Positions 1 to 8,200 of a stretch of DNA of 36,562 nucleotides are shown one piece after another (within the stretch, counting starts at the first letter, position 1; each line of letters opens with the position of its first letter). Source of the DNA: Candidatus Omnitrophota bacterium (GTDB taxonomy: Bacteria; Omnitrophota; Gorgyraeia; Duberdicusellales; 4484-171). The notes under the pieces were generated by a model. The model was given only the letters and a program-made list of their open reading frames with translations. It had not been told where the DNA came from and made no database searches. The stretch covers positions 1 through 36,562 of the forward strand of contig JAGLUN010000053.1 of NCBI GenBank assembly GCA_023134705.1, read 5' to 3'. A program made the position numbers and the translations under genes.

Positions 1-101
1 CACTGGAAGGAACGCCCATTTAAGAAATTTAATCAACTGGGGAAAGACCAACTATGACAACTTACACATTTTCGCTTGCGTTACCTTTTATTATTTTATT
101 T

Positions 102-130
102 TTGACAATCATCTTTAGGTATTGTAAGAT
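102..130 (+). promoter_or_regulatory. sigma70-type promoter of the pil operon
   Basis: A perfect -35 box TTGACA (102-107) is followed after 17 nt by TAAGAT (125-130). Transcription would start near 137-140, at or almost at the ATG at 140. No Shine-Dalgarno precedes that ATG, so the first message of the operon may be leaderless. The boxes are read directly; the start site is inferred. Confidence 0.7.
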
Positions 131-139
131 AAACACGGG

Positions 140-1171
140 ATGAAAATAAAGGGATTAGAAGGAATAAAACAATTAGTCAGCATAAAGAGCTTATTCAATA
201 AGGCCGTAGATAAATTAACTCAGACCGAAGTCAATGAATTCGTTGCTTTTGATTTTGGGGCGAGATACGTAAAGGGGCTTTTTGTGAGAGACGGCCGGGT
301 TGAAGATGCCTTTGTAGAAAAGAACAAGGGCAAAAGAGTAGAAACTGCCGCCGGTTTGTTAAGAAAGAAAGGGCTGCTTTCTAAAAAAGTAAAGGTCTCC
401 TTAAAGGGGCAGGATACACTTATAAGGTATCTGCCTTTTCCTAAAGTTGAAAAGAGCAAAATCAAAGAAGTTTTGGGTTATGAACTTTCAAAGTATTTGC
501 CTTTTCCGCAGGGAGGCACTTATTTTGACGCTTTCATTTTAGACGAGAATTATTCCAAAGAAGATTTTTTTGTCCTTCTTGCCGCGGTAAAGAAAAACAG
601 TATTGATCTTTTGCTGAAAGAGTTCCGGGAAGAAAAAATGAATATCAGCGAGATTGTTTTAAATAACGTAGCTTTAATAAACTTGTTGCTTCATAACCAG
701 AAAACGACTCCAAATATTGCGATAGTGGATTTAGGATTCTCTTCCACTCTGCTTAATTTGATAAAAAAGGGCACCCCTTATTTAAGCCGGGAGATTAAAA
801 CCGGCGTTGTGAACCTTCTTGATAAACTGTCCGTGGCTAAAAGTTTAAGTATAGATGAAATCGAAGATTGGCTTATTAATTCCGCCCAGGAAAAAGATAT
901 TTTGACTGTCATGGAAGAATTGTTTTTTGACCTTTCCGAAGAAATAAGGAATTCTCTCGATTATTTCGAAATGAATGCTGGAGACCGCATTGAAACTGTA
1001 TGTCTAACCGGAGGAGGGGCCCGGCTTAAAGGGATAGTCGAAGTTATAAAGACTGCTTTAGATATTGAGGTTAAACTTTGGGAGCGCGGAGAGAGTTTGA
1101 ATTTTAAACAAGATAAAACCCTGTCCTTTCCGCCTCAAATGATGAGTGTGGTGTCGGGTTTAAGTTTATGA
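140..1171 (+). CDS. pilM: PilM-like type IV pilus assembly ATPase-fold protein
   Basis: This 343-residue protein has the actin/FtsA-like fold signatures of PilM: a first phosphate loop near residues 36-46 (AFDFGARYVKG), a second Asp-Gly motif near VDLGFSS (about 196-202), and a late TGGGARLKG loop (about 290-298). PilM is the cytoplasmic partner that binds the N-terminal tail of PilN and ties the inner-membrane alignment complex to the pilus motor. The gene order PilM-N-O-P-secretin supports the name strongly. The ATG at 140 has no ribosome binding site and sits 9 nt after a -10 box. The N-terminal 33 residues before the fold are longer than usual, so a later start cannot be fully excluded. 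It overlaps pilN by 4 nt (ATGA), suggesting coupling. Confidence 0.88.
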   Translation: MKIKGLEGIKQLVSIKSLFNKAVDKLTQTEVNEFVAFDFGARYVKGLFVRDGRVEDAFVEKNKGKRVETAAGLLRKKGLLSKKVKVSLKGQDTLIRYLPFPKVEKSKIKEVLGYELSKYLPFPQGGTYFDAFILDENYSKEDFFVLLAAVKKNSIDLLLKEFREEKMNISEIVLNNVALINLLLHNQKTTPNIAIVDLGFSSTLLNLIKKGTPYLSREIKTGVVNLLDKLSVAKSLSIDEIEDWLINSAQEKDILTVMEELFFDLSEEIRNSLDYFEMNAGDRIETVCLTGGGARLKGIVEVIKTALDIEVKLWERGESLNFKQDKTLSFPPQMMSVVSGLSL

Positions 1172-1740
1172 AAATAATAAGAATTAATCTTCATCCTTTG
1201 AGGGAAAAAAAAGAACAAAAAACTTTTACTGTGCTTAAAAAGTATTTTCCTTATGTTTTTGCCGCCTTTTTTTGCCTGGCAGGTATAAATATCGTCCTTT
1301 TTATTTTTACCGGGTTTTACCGGCTCCCGCACAAAAAGTTAAAAAAAGAATGGCAGAGTCTAACTCCGCAGGTTAAAGAAATCCTTTCTTTAAAGGAAGA
1401 AGTGGATGCTTTGAATAAGGAAAAAACCGAGTATAAAAGTTTGTTTAAAAAAGATATCCTGATTTCCCGGATTTTTGCCGACATCCAAAGTGCGCTTCCT
1501 AAAAATATCTGGTTTGAGCAGATTAAGATTGAGAAGGGCGAAATTAATTTTGTCGGATATGTGGTTAAATTAAACGAAGATTATTTGGTTTCTCTGGATA
1601 GATTCATTAAAGAATTAAAAAAGAAAAAGTATTTCACCGGCATATTTCCCAGAGGTAATATAAATCTAAAGACTACCCGAAAAGCCAAAGTGTCGGGAGT
1701 ACGCGTTGTTAAATTCGAAATAGGATGCGACAGAAAATAA
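1168..1740 (+). CDS. pilN: PilN-like inner-membrane pilus alignment protein
   Basis: This 190-residue bitopic protein has a short basic cytoplasmic N-terminus beginning MKIIRINLHP, the region that docks into PilM in this family. One transmembrane segment lies at about residues 27-50, followed by a coiled-coil-like Lys/Glu-rich stretch (about 55-90) and a periplasmic ferredoxin-like domain. It overlaps pilM by 4 nt and pilO by 16 nt. The name rests on position, size and the N-terminal motif, because PilN sequences diverge greatly. A GspL C-terminal-like protein is the main alternative and would have the same role. Confidence 0.82.
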   Translation: MKIIRINLHPLREKKEQKTFTVLKKYFPYVFAAFFCLAGINIVLFIFTGFYRLPHKKLKKEWQSLTPQVKEILSLKEEVDALNKEKTEYKSLFKKDILISRIFADIQSALPKNIWFEQIKIEKGEINFVGYVVKLNEDYLVSLDRFIKELKKKKYFTGIFPRGNINLKTTRKAKVSGVRVVKFEIGCDRK

Positions 1741-2267
1741 AAATCGATAAGCAATTAGCTATAATTATGTCTATCTACCTGTTGTGTTTGATAGATACTT
1801 TTGTCTTTGTTCCTTTTCAGATAAAAAATTTTTTTAGCATCCAGTCAAAAATGCAGGAACTGGAAAAAAATATAGAGCAGTTTAGGAATGAACGGAGTTG
1901 TAAAGAAAAGTTTATCTCCGATAAGGAACGGATAAGAAAGGATATTTTTAATCTTGAGAACAAAATAATTACTTTCGAAGACATTAGCGCTCTCCAGGCT
2001 TATATTTCCGGTAAGGCTAAGAATAACGGCCTGGAAATTGCTTCGATAACTTTATCTCCGCCGCAAAACCATAAAACTACTTCAAAAGGGCAGTTTCTTT
2101 ATGCCCCTTTAAAAATAACTTTAGAATCTAATTTCCATAGTCTGGGCAGCTTTTTTAATGACTTTGAGAGAGGAGATTATTTTTTGATGGTAAAGGAGAT
2201 ATTAATAAGGGGGGGGAGGCCTTATCATACGGTGGTTATAGATTTAGGGGCTATTATAAAAAAATAA
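1725..2267 (+). CDS. pilO: PilO-like inner-membrane pilus alignment protein
   Basis: The 180-residue product has one transmembrane helix (about residues 12-33), a periplasmic coiled coil (about 38-80, rich in Lys, Glu and Asn) and a C-terminal alpha/beta domain, the standard PilO architecture. PilO heterodimerises with PilN in the periplasm to link the motor side to the secretin. The start lies inside the end of pilN, again suggesting translational coupling. Sequence motifs in PilO are weak, so the assignment depends on topology and gene order. Confidence 0.8.
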   Translation: MRQKIKIDKQLAIIMSIYLLCLIDTFVFVPFQIKNFFSIQSKMQELEKNIEQFRNERSCKEKFISDKERIRKDIFNLENKIITFEDISALQAYISGKAKNNGLEIASITLSPPQNHKTTSKGQFLYAPLKITLESNFHSLGSFFNDFERGDYFLMVKEILIRGGRPYHTVVIDLGAIIKK

Positions 2268-2270
2268 AAG

Positions 2271-2606
2271 ATGAAAAAAATATTTTTTATTTTTATTTTA
2301 AATATTTTTGTTTTTTATCTTGGAGCTGAAGATTTTAAGTATCCTTATAACGCCCTTACTGAAAGAGATCCTTTGCGTCCTTTAATAAATGAAAGAGGAG
2401 AGATACTTATAAAGGACAAAAACGATATCGGGGATTTATTCCTCCAGGGAGTTATTTATTCTCCCCAGGGGGGTACAGCCATAATAAATAATGAGATGTT
2501 TGTTGAAGGTGATATGATCGGGGTGTATAAGGTAAAAAGAATAGAAGCTAAAGGGGTGTTTTTAGAAAAGGATGGTGAGGATCTTTATTTAAAATGGGAG
2601 GAGTGA
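2271..2606 (+). CDS. small PilP/GspC-like secretin-linking protein
   Basis: This 111-residue exported protein has an N-terminal signal or anchor (about residues 3-19). A short beta domain follows with the pattern LQGVIYSPQGGTAIINNEMFVEGDMI (in part about 56-83), typical of the HR-like domain of PilP and GspC. That domain touches the secretin N-domains. The protein is shorter than usual PilP (about 170 residues) and lacks the N-terminal lipobox. Its stop codon overlaps the secretin start as TGATG. It also resembles the C-terminal part of the GspB-like protein at 4952-5407, so the two may be related modules. Confidence 0.68.
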   Translation: MKKIFFIFILNIFVFYLGAEDFKYPYNALTERDPLRPLINERGEILIKDKNDIGDLFLQGVIYSPQGGTAIINNEMFVEGDMIGVYKVKRIEAKGVFLEKDGEDLYLKWEE

Positions 2607-3943
2607 TGAAAAAAAGTCAAAAAATTGTTCTGGTTTTTCTGTTTTTCTTTTCTTGTTTAGTATCTTCTTTGGAGCTTTTTGCCCAGGAAGGCATAATCCC
2701 TTCTTTGAAATTTAAAGACGCTGATATAAGAGTGGTTCTTCAGGCTATTGCTCAGAAAGCGGTAAAGAACGACAAAGAAATAAACATACTCCTTTGTCCT
2801 GAGGTTAAAGGACTGGTTAACGTGGATTTATCAAATGTGGACTGGGAGACTGCTTTGGACGCTGTATTAAAGACTTATAATTACGGTTATGAATGGGTGG
2901 GAGCAAATATTATTTTAGTGGATACTTTAGAGAGTTTAACCGAAAAACGCAAGAGAACTCAGGAAGCAAAAATAGCTGAGCCTTTAGACACGAAGACTTT
3001 TGTTTTAAGTTTTGCTAAAGTTAGCGAAATAGAAGGAACGATTCAGAAAATGCTTAGTTCCCGGGGAAGGCTTACTTATGATAAGAGAACAAATGCTTTA
3101 GTTATTACAGATACCCAGTCGAATTTGAGTGGTTTAGAAAAAGCGATTAAGACTTTAGATGCTATAACCCCCCAGGTTTTGATTGAAGCAAAAATTATCG
3201 AAACGAGTGTGGATGTGGCTAACAAGATAGGAATAGACTGGACTATTCAAGGTGGAGCTTCAGGAGCTAAACGTCCGCATACATGGCCGTTTACTTCAAG
3301 CACTGCCAATAAATATGCTAAGAGTGATGCTTTTCCTGCGGCAACCGATCTTTTGTTTAGCTTTGGAACATTAAATGCTTCTTCGTTGCAGGCAACTTTA
3401 GAGGTTATTTTTAGTGATACAGATACCAATATTTTGTCAATGCCTAAAGTTACTACTCTGGATAATTACACTGCCATGATTGATGTTAGTACTACTGATC
3501 CTGTGCCGAATTATACTTATAATCAAGAGAGCGGATTCTGGGAAATATCCGGTTTTGATGAGTATAGATACGGAATATCTTTAGAAGTTACGCCTCAGAT
3601 AAACAGAGAAGGATTTATTACTTTGACTGTGAATCCCAAAGTGGACGAAAAATTAAGGGATAAGACTTTTACCAGCGTTTCCGGGCTTATAACAACCGTT
3701 CCTGTTCTTAGTACTCAAACTACTACTACGAAAGTTATGATTAAAAACGGGGAAACTTTAGTAATCGCGGGGTTAATCCGGGATAAAAAGATAGATATAG
3801 TTAAAAAAGTGCCTATTTTGGGAGATATTCCGATTTTAGGTTACCTTTTTAAGCATAAAGATAAGACAACAGAAAAGAAAAACCTTTTAATTTTTATTAC
3901 TGCCACTATAATTACGCCGGAAAGAGTTCTGGCTGAAAAGTAG
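2606..3943 (+). CDS. pilQ: PilQ/GspD-type outer-membrane secretin
   Basis: This secretin of about 445 residues has a signal peptide (about 1-27, cut near FAQE). An STN-like N-domain follows (about 30-105, LKFKDADIRVVLQAIAQ), then a secretin N1/N3-like KH domain (about 130-190), then the secretin barrel with the hallmark VPILGDIPILGYLFK near the C-terminus. It would form the outer-membrane ring for the pilus or secreted substrates. I chose the ATG at 2606 because GGGAGG lies 4 nt upstream and the ATG overlaps the preceding TGA; a start at 2594 would put codons over the ribosome binding site. It is shorter than Proteobacterial PilQ (about 700) because AMIN domains are absent. Confidence 0.92.
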   Translation: MKKSQKIVLVFLFFFSCLVSSLELFAQEGIIPSLKFKDADIRVVLQAIAQKAVKNDKEINILLCPEVKGLVNVDLSNVDWETALDAVLKTYNYGYEWVGANIILVDTLESLTEKRKRTQEAKIAEPLDTKTFVLSFAKVSEIEGTIQKMLSSRGRLTYDKRTNALVITDTQSNLSGLEKAIKTLDAITPQVLIEAKIIETSVDVANKIGIDWTIQGGASGAKRPHTWPFTSSTANKYAKSDAFPAATDLLFSFGTLNASSLQATLEVIFSDTDTNILSMPKVTTLDNYTAMIDVSTTDPVPNYTYNQESGFWEISGFDEYRYGISLEVTPQINREGFITLTVNPKVDEKLRDKTFTSVSGLITTVPVLSTQTTTTKVMIKNGETLVIAGLIRDKKIDIVKKVPILGDIPILGYLFKHKDKTTEKKNLLIFITATIITPERVLAEK

Positions 3944-3983
3944 GAAAGTATAAAAAGGCAATCCTGTAAAAGCTAGGTGTTTT

Positions 3984-4020
3984 AACTTGACAAAACCTTT
4001 TGAAAGGTATGTGTCAAGTT
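3984..4020. repeat. two-tier perfect hairpin downstream of the secretin gene
   Basis: AACTTGACA (3984-3992) pairs perfectly with TGTCAAGTT (4012-4020). Inside it ACCTTT (3995-4000) pairs with AAAGGT (4003-4008) around a 2-nt loop. No T-run follows, so it is not a standard intrinsic terminator. It could be an RNA processing or stability element between the secretin and the ATPase gene, or a mobile hairpin repeat. Confidence 0.75.
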
Positions 4021-4055
4021 AGAGGGATAAACTTTTGCTGAAGGAGAATAAGAGG

Positions 4056-4853
4056 ATGTATCTTGATTTTTACGGTTTAAAAAACAAGCCTTTTAATATT
4101 ACTTCCGACCCCCGGTTTTTTTTCGAGAGTGTCACCCACAGGGAAGCTTTAGCCGCGCTTTTGTACGGCATTCAGGAAAGAAAAGGCATAATTTTAATTA
4201 CCGGAGAAGTAGGCACCGGCAAGACGACTTTATGTAAGGCTTTGCTTAATCAGCTTCCTCCGGAGGTTAAAACCTCCTTTATCCTTAATCCTTATTTTAG
4301 TCATGTCCAGCTTCTGCAGGCTATAGTTGAGGATTTTGGCCTGCAGGTTGCAAAGAAAAACCCTTTAGAAATCGTAAAACAGCTAAATACTTTTTTGCTG
4401 GAGATAAGTACTGAGGGTGGTAACGCTGTGTTAGTTATTGATGAGGCTCAGAATTTGTCCGCCCGCCAGCTTGAGCAGATAAGACTGCTTTCCAATTTAG
4501 AAACTTCTCAGGAGAAGCTTTTTCAGATTGTTCTTGTGGGCCAGCCGGAATTAACGGAGAAATTGAACCAGTATAATTTAAGGCAGATCCGTCAGCGAAT
4601 TTTTGTAAAATGCAATCTAATTCCTTTAAAACGAGCCGAGGTGAAGGAGTATATAGATTTCCGGCTCAAAAAAGCGGGAGAAACCGATATTGAGATTTTA
4701 CCGGAGAGTTTAAGGGTTATTTATGAATTTTCAAAAGGTATCCCCCGGGTTATTAATATGCTTTGTGACCGGGCTTTGCTTCTCGGCTTTGTAAAGGAGA
4801 CTAAAGTTTTCGACCAGGGAATTTTTCGGGATTGCATAAGAGAGCTTAAGTAA
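4056..4853 (+). CDS. ExeA/GspA-like AAA ATPase
   Basis: This 265-residue AAA+ protein begins MYLDFYGLKNKPF, the standard opening of the ExeA/GspA family. The Walker A motif is GEVGTGKTT at about 50-58 and Walker B is VLVIDE at about 125-130, followed by AQNL. ExeA uses ATP to help insert or multimerise secretins together with GspB/ExeB. It has no peptidoglycan-binding C-terminal domain and no clear transmembrane helix, so this is the minimal cytoplasmic form. The ATG at 4056 is preceded by AAGGAG at 9 nt and matches the family N-terminus; a TTG seven codons earlier is in frame but unlikely. It lies between the secretin and a GspB-like gene, which fits a secretin-assembly role. Confidence 0.87.
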   Translation: MYLDFYGLKNKPFNITSDPRFFFESVTHREALAALLYGIQERKGIILITGEVGTGKTTLCKALLNQLPPEVKTSFILNPYFSHVQLLQAIVEDFGLQVAKKNPLEIVKQLNTFLLEISTEGGNAVLVIDEAQNLSARQLEQIRLLSNLETSQEKLFQIVLVGQPELTEKLNQYNLRQIRQRIFVKCNLIPLKRAEVKEYIDFRLKKAGETDIEILPESLRVIYEFSKGIPRVINMLCDRALLLGFVKETKVFDQGIFRDCIRELK

Positions 4854-4856
4854 TAG

Positions 4857-4906
4857 ACGCGGATTCTCGCGGATAGAAGAAACGCGGATGGCCGCGGAGA
4901 AAAACG
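4857..4906. repeat. two tandem 25-bp units starting ACGCGGAT
   Basis: Two imperfect 25-bp units (4857-4881 and 4882-4906) each begin ACGCGGAT and contain a second CGCGGA. The same TAGACGCGGAT start occurs right after the stop codon of the DsbD-like gene at 17101-17111. Both copies sit immediately 3' of a stop codon. The GC-rich units stand out against the AT-rich background. They look like a dispersed intergenic repeat of unknown function. Confidence 0.6.
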
Positions 4907-4951
4907 AGGGATGACCGCTGAGTTTATCCTGAGTAAAACCGATATGTTTAT

Positions 4952-5407
4952 ATGAGTACGATTTACGAGGCTTTAAAAAAAGTAGAAACTAAAAATAATC
5001 CTTCTGTTATTAGACCTGTTTTTGCTAAAACAGAAGAGAAACGCGAAATCCTTCCCGGCAAAAAGAAAAAGCCGCCTTTTCCGCCTTTAATCGTCGTTAT
5101 CGCCGTTCCTCTTCTTGTCCTGAGCTTTGTAGGGCTTAAAACGCTTTTTGGCCCGGAAGCTGGTGTTAATAAAGAAAGAAAAATGGCTGAAAGCGGAAAT
5201 AGGGTTTTTATCCCTAAAAAATACTCTAAAAATCGTTATATTTTGGAAGGGATTCTTTATGACCAGGAAGTTTCTTCAGCGATAGTTAACGGTAAAGTGG
5301 TGAAAACAGGAGACAGGATAGGAAATTTAAAAGTAATAGATATCCGTTCCGACAGAATAGAGGTTATAAATTTAAAAAATTATAATAAATCGACCCTCAC
5401 CTTTTAA
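4952..5407 (+). CDS. GspB-like inner-membrane protein
   Basis: This 151-residue protein opens MSTIYEALKKVE, a short cytoplasmic segment common in GspB/ExeB-like proteins. A basic stretch comes next, then one transmembrane helix (about 44-66) and a C-terminal periplasmic domain. That domain carries YILEGILYDQ, AIVNGKVVKTGD and a final beta strand, matching the GspB C-terminal family. It would bridge the ExeA-like ATPase at 4056 to the peptidoglycan and secretin. No Shine-Dalgarno is visible before the ATG. The C-terminal domain resembles the PilP-like protein at 2271. Confidence 0.75.
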   Translation: MSTIYEALKKVETKNNPSVIRPVFAKTEEKREILPGKKKKPPFPPLIVVIAVPLLVLSFVGLKTLFGPEAGVNKERKMAESGNRVFIPKKYSKNRYILEGILYDQEVSSAIVNGKVVKTGDRIGNLKVIDIRSDRIEVINLKNYNKSTLTF

Positions 5408-5437
5408 TCAGTTAAAGTAAGCAGTAAAAGTCGCGAA

Positions 5438-6151
5438 ATGAGAAAATTACATCTTAGTCCCTCCCTGCTGTTTAAATTATATAAAATAGAAAGAGAAAAA
5501 ATAGATTATGCCTTTAGCTTTGATTATAAGAGTTTGGCTTTAACCGCTTTGAAATTTTTAAAAAACTCTTCAAAAATTATAAATTTTGCCGGGCTGAATT
5601 TTTATCAGGGCATTTATAAAGATAAAAAAGTTATTGTGGCTAATGGCGGTACTTATGCCCCGGATACGGCAATGGGTACGGAAATATTATGTTTCTTAGG
5701 GGCAAAATATTTGATAAGAATGGGGTCTTGCGGAGGTTTAAAAAAAGAACAGCAATCCGGAGATTTGGTCTTGGCTGATTCAAGTTTAGATTATACAGGA
5801 GTAACTAAATTTTACCCCGGCAGGTTGAACATTTCTTTGAGGCTGAATGAAAAGATAGAGGAAATTTCCGGCTCTGCCGGGTTATATAAAGGGCGGGTAT
5901 GTTCTTATGATGCTATTTTCCGGGAGACAGAAGAAATCGCGGAGAAGATGATAAAAAAAGGAAGTATTGCTGTAGACATGGCCTTAAGTGCTTTTTTAAA
6001 AGTAGCCGGATTTTATAAAAGGGAGGCCGCGGGTTTATTGGTTATAAGCGATAATTTAAAAACAGGAGAGATTGGTTTTAAGGAGAAGGTAGTTTATGAA
6101 AAATTAAACCAATGGGCGGGAAATATTCTTGAAGTTGTGGATTTGATTTAA
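5438..6151 (+). CDS. nucleoside phosphorylase family protein, altered active site
   Basis: This 237-residue protein belongs to the PNP/UDP phosphorylase superfamily. It has the phosphate-loop region NGGTYAPDTA (about 70-79), RMGSCGGL (94-101) and a late SDN (204-206) with the expected catalytic Asp. The ribose-binding motif, normally V-(D/E)-M-E, reads V-D-M-A here (179-182), so the Glu that holds the ribose hydroxyls is Ala. By analogy the substrate may be a purine nucleoside, uridine or a 5'-modified nucleoside, or the protein may have lost ribose binding. The gene stands alone, 30 nt after the GspB-like gene and 52 nt before rlmN. Confidence 0.82.
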   Translation: MRKLHLSPSLLFKLYKIEREKIDYAFSFDYKSLALTALKFLKNSSKIINFAGLNFYQGIYKDKKVIVANGGTYAPDTAMGTEILCFLGAKYLIRMGSCGGLKKEQQSGDLVLADSSLDYTGVTKFYPGRLNISLRLNEKIEEISGSAGLYKGRVCSYDAIFRETEEIAEKMIKKGSIAVDMALSAFLKVAGFYKREAAGLLVISDNLKTGEIGFKEKVVYEKLNQWAGNILEVVDLI

Positions 6152-6203
6152 GAAAAAAGGAAAAAATATATAACCCCAAAATTAGTGGCTAAACAGAAAA
6201 GAA

Positions 6204-7232
6204 ATGGAAGATATAAAAGACTTTGGGTTGGAAGAGTTGAAGGAATCCTTACTGAATAAAGGGTATCCTCGTTTTTTAGCCCGGCAGGTTTTTAGCTGGA
6301 TTTATGGAAAAAGGATAGAAGATTTTAGCTTAATGACCGATATTTCCCGGAAGGCACGCAAATTTTTGGAGAATAATTTCTATATTTCAGGGCTGAAGCT
6401 TTTAGAAAAAGAAACCTCGATTGACGGGACAGAGAAATTTTTGTTCCGGCTCCGGGATAATTCAACGATAGAAACTGTTCTGATTCCCGAAGGCAAAAGG
6501 AATACCCTTTGTATTTCTACTCAGGTAGGATGTAGATTCAGATGCGCTTTTTGTGTAAGCGGGATAAATGGCTTTAAAAGGAATTTAAAGAGTTCCGAGA
6601 TTACCGGGCAGTATTTAGAGGTGAGCAGATTTAAAAAAACAAAACCGGTTACCAACATTGTTTTTATGGGTATAGGCGAACCTTTGGATAATTTCGATAA
6701 TCTGGTAAAAAGTATCGGCATTTTAACGGATCCCTCGGGAATCAGCCTGGGGAAAAAGAGAATCTGTGTTTCCACTGTAGGGATAATTCCGGAGCTAAAA
6801 GAATTAATCGCCTTGAATTTGGGGGTTAAGCTATCTGTCTCTTTGCATTCGGCAGATGCCTTTAAGCGTGAAAAACTTATGCCTATAGCGAAGAAATATC
6901 CTTTAGACGAATTAATTAAGGTGGTGAAAGACTTTTGCCGTAAAATAAAGGTGCCGCTTACTTTTGAATATATCCTTATCGGAAAGGTTAATTCTTCCAG
7001 GCAAGACGCTTTAAAATTAGCAAAGCTAACTAAAAATATAAATTGCAAGGTAAACATTATTCCTTATAATCCTTCGTCTTATTTTAAGTGGCTGAAACCT
7101 TCTTCTGAAGAAATCGAAGGCTTCTCAGATGTTTTACGAAAGTATAATCTGCTTTTTACTTTGAGGAAACCTAAAGGCTGGGATATCAACGCGGCTTGTG
7201 GGCAGTTAAGAGCGAAATTCGGTTGCAAATGA
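6204..7232 (+). CDS. rlmN: dual-specificity 23S rRNA/tRNA adenine-C2 methyltransferase RlmN
   Basis: This radical SAM methylase methylates A2503 of 23S rRNA and A37 of some tRNAs, using two SAM molecules. The 342-residue length fits. The 4Fe-4S motif CRFRCAFC is at 110-117, GIGEPLDN follows at about 151, and the family C-terminus INAACGQL holds the methyl-relay cysteine (about 332). A further Cys lies two residues from the end. The two-residue-spaced cluster motif and C-terminal AACGQL separate RlmN from most radical SAM enzymes. Its TGA overlaps the next ATG (ATGA), so the following radical SAM gene is probably coupled. Confidence 0.95.
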   Translation: MEDIKDFGLEELKESLLNKGYPRFLARQVFSWIYGKRIEDFSLMTDISRKARKFLENNFYISGLKLLEKETSIDGTEKFLFRLRDNSTIETVLIPEGKRNTLCISTQVGCRFRCAFCVSGINGFKRNLKSSEITGQYLEVSRFKKTKPVTNIVFMGIGEPLDNFDNLVKSIGILTDPSGISLGKKRICVSTVGIIPELKELIALNLGVKLSVSLHSADAFKREKLMPIAKKYPLDELIKVVKDFCRKIKVPLTFEYILIGKVNSSRQDALKLAKLTKNINCKVNIIPYNPSSYFKWLKPSSEEIEGFSDVLRKYNLLFTLRKPKGWDINAACGQLRAKFGCK

Positions 7233-8140
7233 CCCCTTCATACATATCCCTACATGAGAACGGAATTTTAGATGAAATTAAAAATAAACTTTTAGAGGAA
7301 TTAGGAAGCTGCGATTTATGCCCGCATAAATGTAAAGTGAATAGGAACAACGATGAAACGGGATTTTGTGAAATAGGACGTTTAGCTAAAGTGAGTAATT
7401 TTTTTCTTCATTTCGGAGAGGAGCAGGAACTTGTCGGGGAAGGGGGATCAGGCACGATATTCTTCTCAGGATGCAATTTAAGGTGTATATTTTGTCAGAA
7501 TTATACTTTATCTCATTTAGGAGAAGGGCAAATCGTGACTCCTCAGGAATTGGCTGGAATGATGTTAGTATTGCAGAATAACGGCGCGGAAAATATTAAT
7601 TTCGTTACCCCTACACAGGTAATTGCCCAAATAATTGAGGCTTTACCATTGGCCATAAATAAAGGGCTTACTTTACCTTTGGTTTATAATTGCGGAGGGT
7701 ATGAGAACCCGGAAGTTTTAAGGCTGATAAAAGGCATTTTTGATATTTATATGCCTGATATAAAATATGCCGATGATGAAATTGCGGCGAAGTTCTCCTG
7801 CGCTCCTGATTATTGGGAAAAGGTTAAAACGGTTATAAAAGAAATGTATTCTCAGGTTGGCGATTTATTAATTGAAGAAGGAATTGCTAAAAGAGGGCTT
7901 CTTCTTAGGCATCTGGTTCTTCCTCAAAGATTGGCTGGTTCCTTTGAAATACTCGATTTTATAAAGGAAGAAATCTCCCTGGATACATATGTGAATATAA
8001 TGGAGCAATACCGTCCCTGTTATCGCGCGGGAGAATTTAAAGAACTGTCTCGGCGGTTAACTGACCGTGAATATGAAGAAGTAATCGAGTATGCCCAAAA
8101 AATCGGCCTTTATCGAGGTTTTCCCCATCCCCTAACGTAA
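7229..8140 (+). CDS. PflA-like radical SAM protein (COG1313-type)
   Basis: The protein of about 303 residues has an N-terminal cysteine box CDLCPHKC plus a further Cys (about 28-47), then GTIFFSGCNLRCIFCQN with the radical SAM cysteines at about 82, 86 and 89. It resembles 'pyruvate formate-lyase activating enzyme-like' proteins whose target is often unknown. No glycyl-radical enzyme gene is nearby. I start it at the ATG overlapping the rlmN stop (7229) rather than an upstream in-frame codon at 7196. The last codons (Leu, Thr and the TAA) lie inside hairpin repeat 8132-8174, so insertion of the mobile element probably replaced the native C-terminus. Confidence 0.85.
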   Translation: MTPSYISLHENGILDEIKNKLLEELGSCDLCPHKCKVNRNNDETGFCEIGRLAKVSNFFLHFGEEQELVGEGGSGTIFFSGCNLRCIFCQNYTLSHLGEGQIVTPQELAGMMLVLQNNGAENINFVTPTQVIAQIIEALPLAINKGLTLPLVYNCGGYENPEVLRLIKGIFDIYMPDIKYADDEIAAKFSCAPDYWEKVKTVIKEMYSQVGDLLIEEGIAKRGLLLRHLVLPQRLAGSFEILDFIKEEISLDTYVNIMEQYRPCYRAGEFKELSRRLTDREYEEVIEYAQKIGLYRGFPHPLT

Positions 8141-8174
8141 CAAAATCAGTTCAGGACTAAAAGTGTTGCATTAG
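8132..8174 (+). repeat. hairpin repeat copy 1 (left of transposase)
   Basis: The outer arm CTAACGTAACA (8132-8142) pairs with TGTTGCATTAG (8164-8174), with G-U pairs. The inner arm TCAGT (8147-8151) pairs with ACTAA (8157-8161), one mismatch. The loop reads TCAGG. Relative to copies 2 and 3 the inner 15 nt are reverse-complemented (one mismatch) while the outer arms keep their orientation. Confidence 0.85.
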
Positions 8175-8193
8175 AAAGTAGAGAGGATATAAT
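8166..8193 (+). promoter_or_regulatory. transposase promoter, -35 box donated by the hairpin repeat
   Basis: TTGCAT (8166-8171), inside the right arm of repeat copy 1, is 16 nt from TATAAT (8188-8193). Transcription would start at about 8200, right at the ATG (8201). No ribosome binding site is present, so the mRNA is probably leaderless. Confidence 0.65.
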
Positions 8194-8200
8194 AGACGAT

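Noticed and set aside
1-139. Possible C-terminal end of a gene upstream of pilM
   Set aside because: Several frames are open for 20-110 nt, but none has a motif or codon pattern that lets me choose one, so no partial gene is called.
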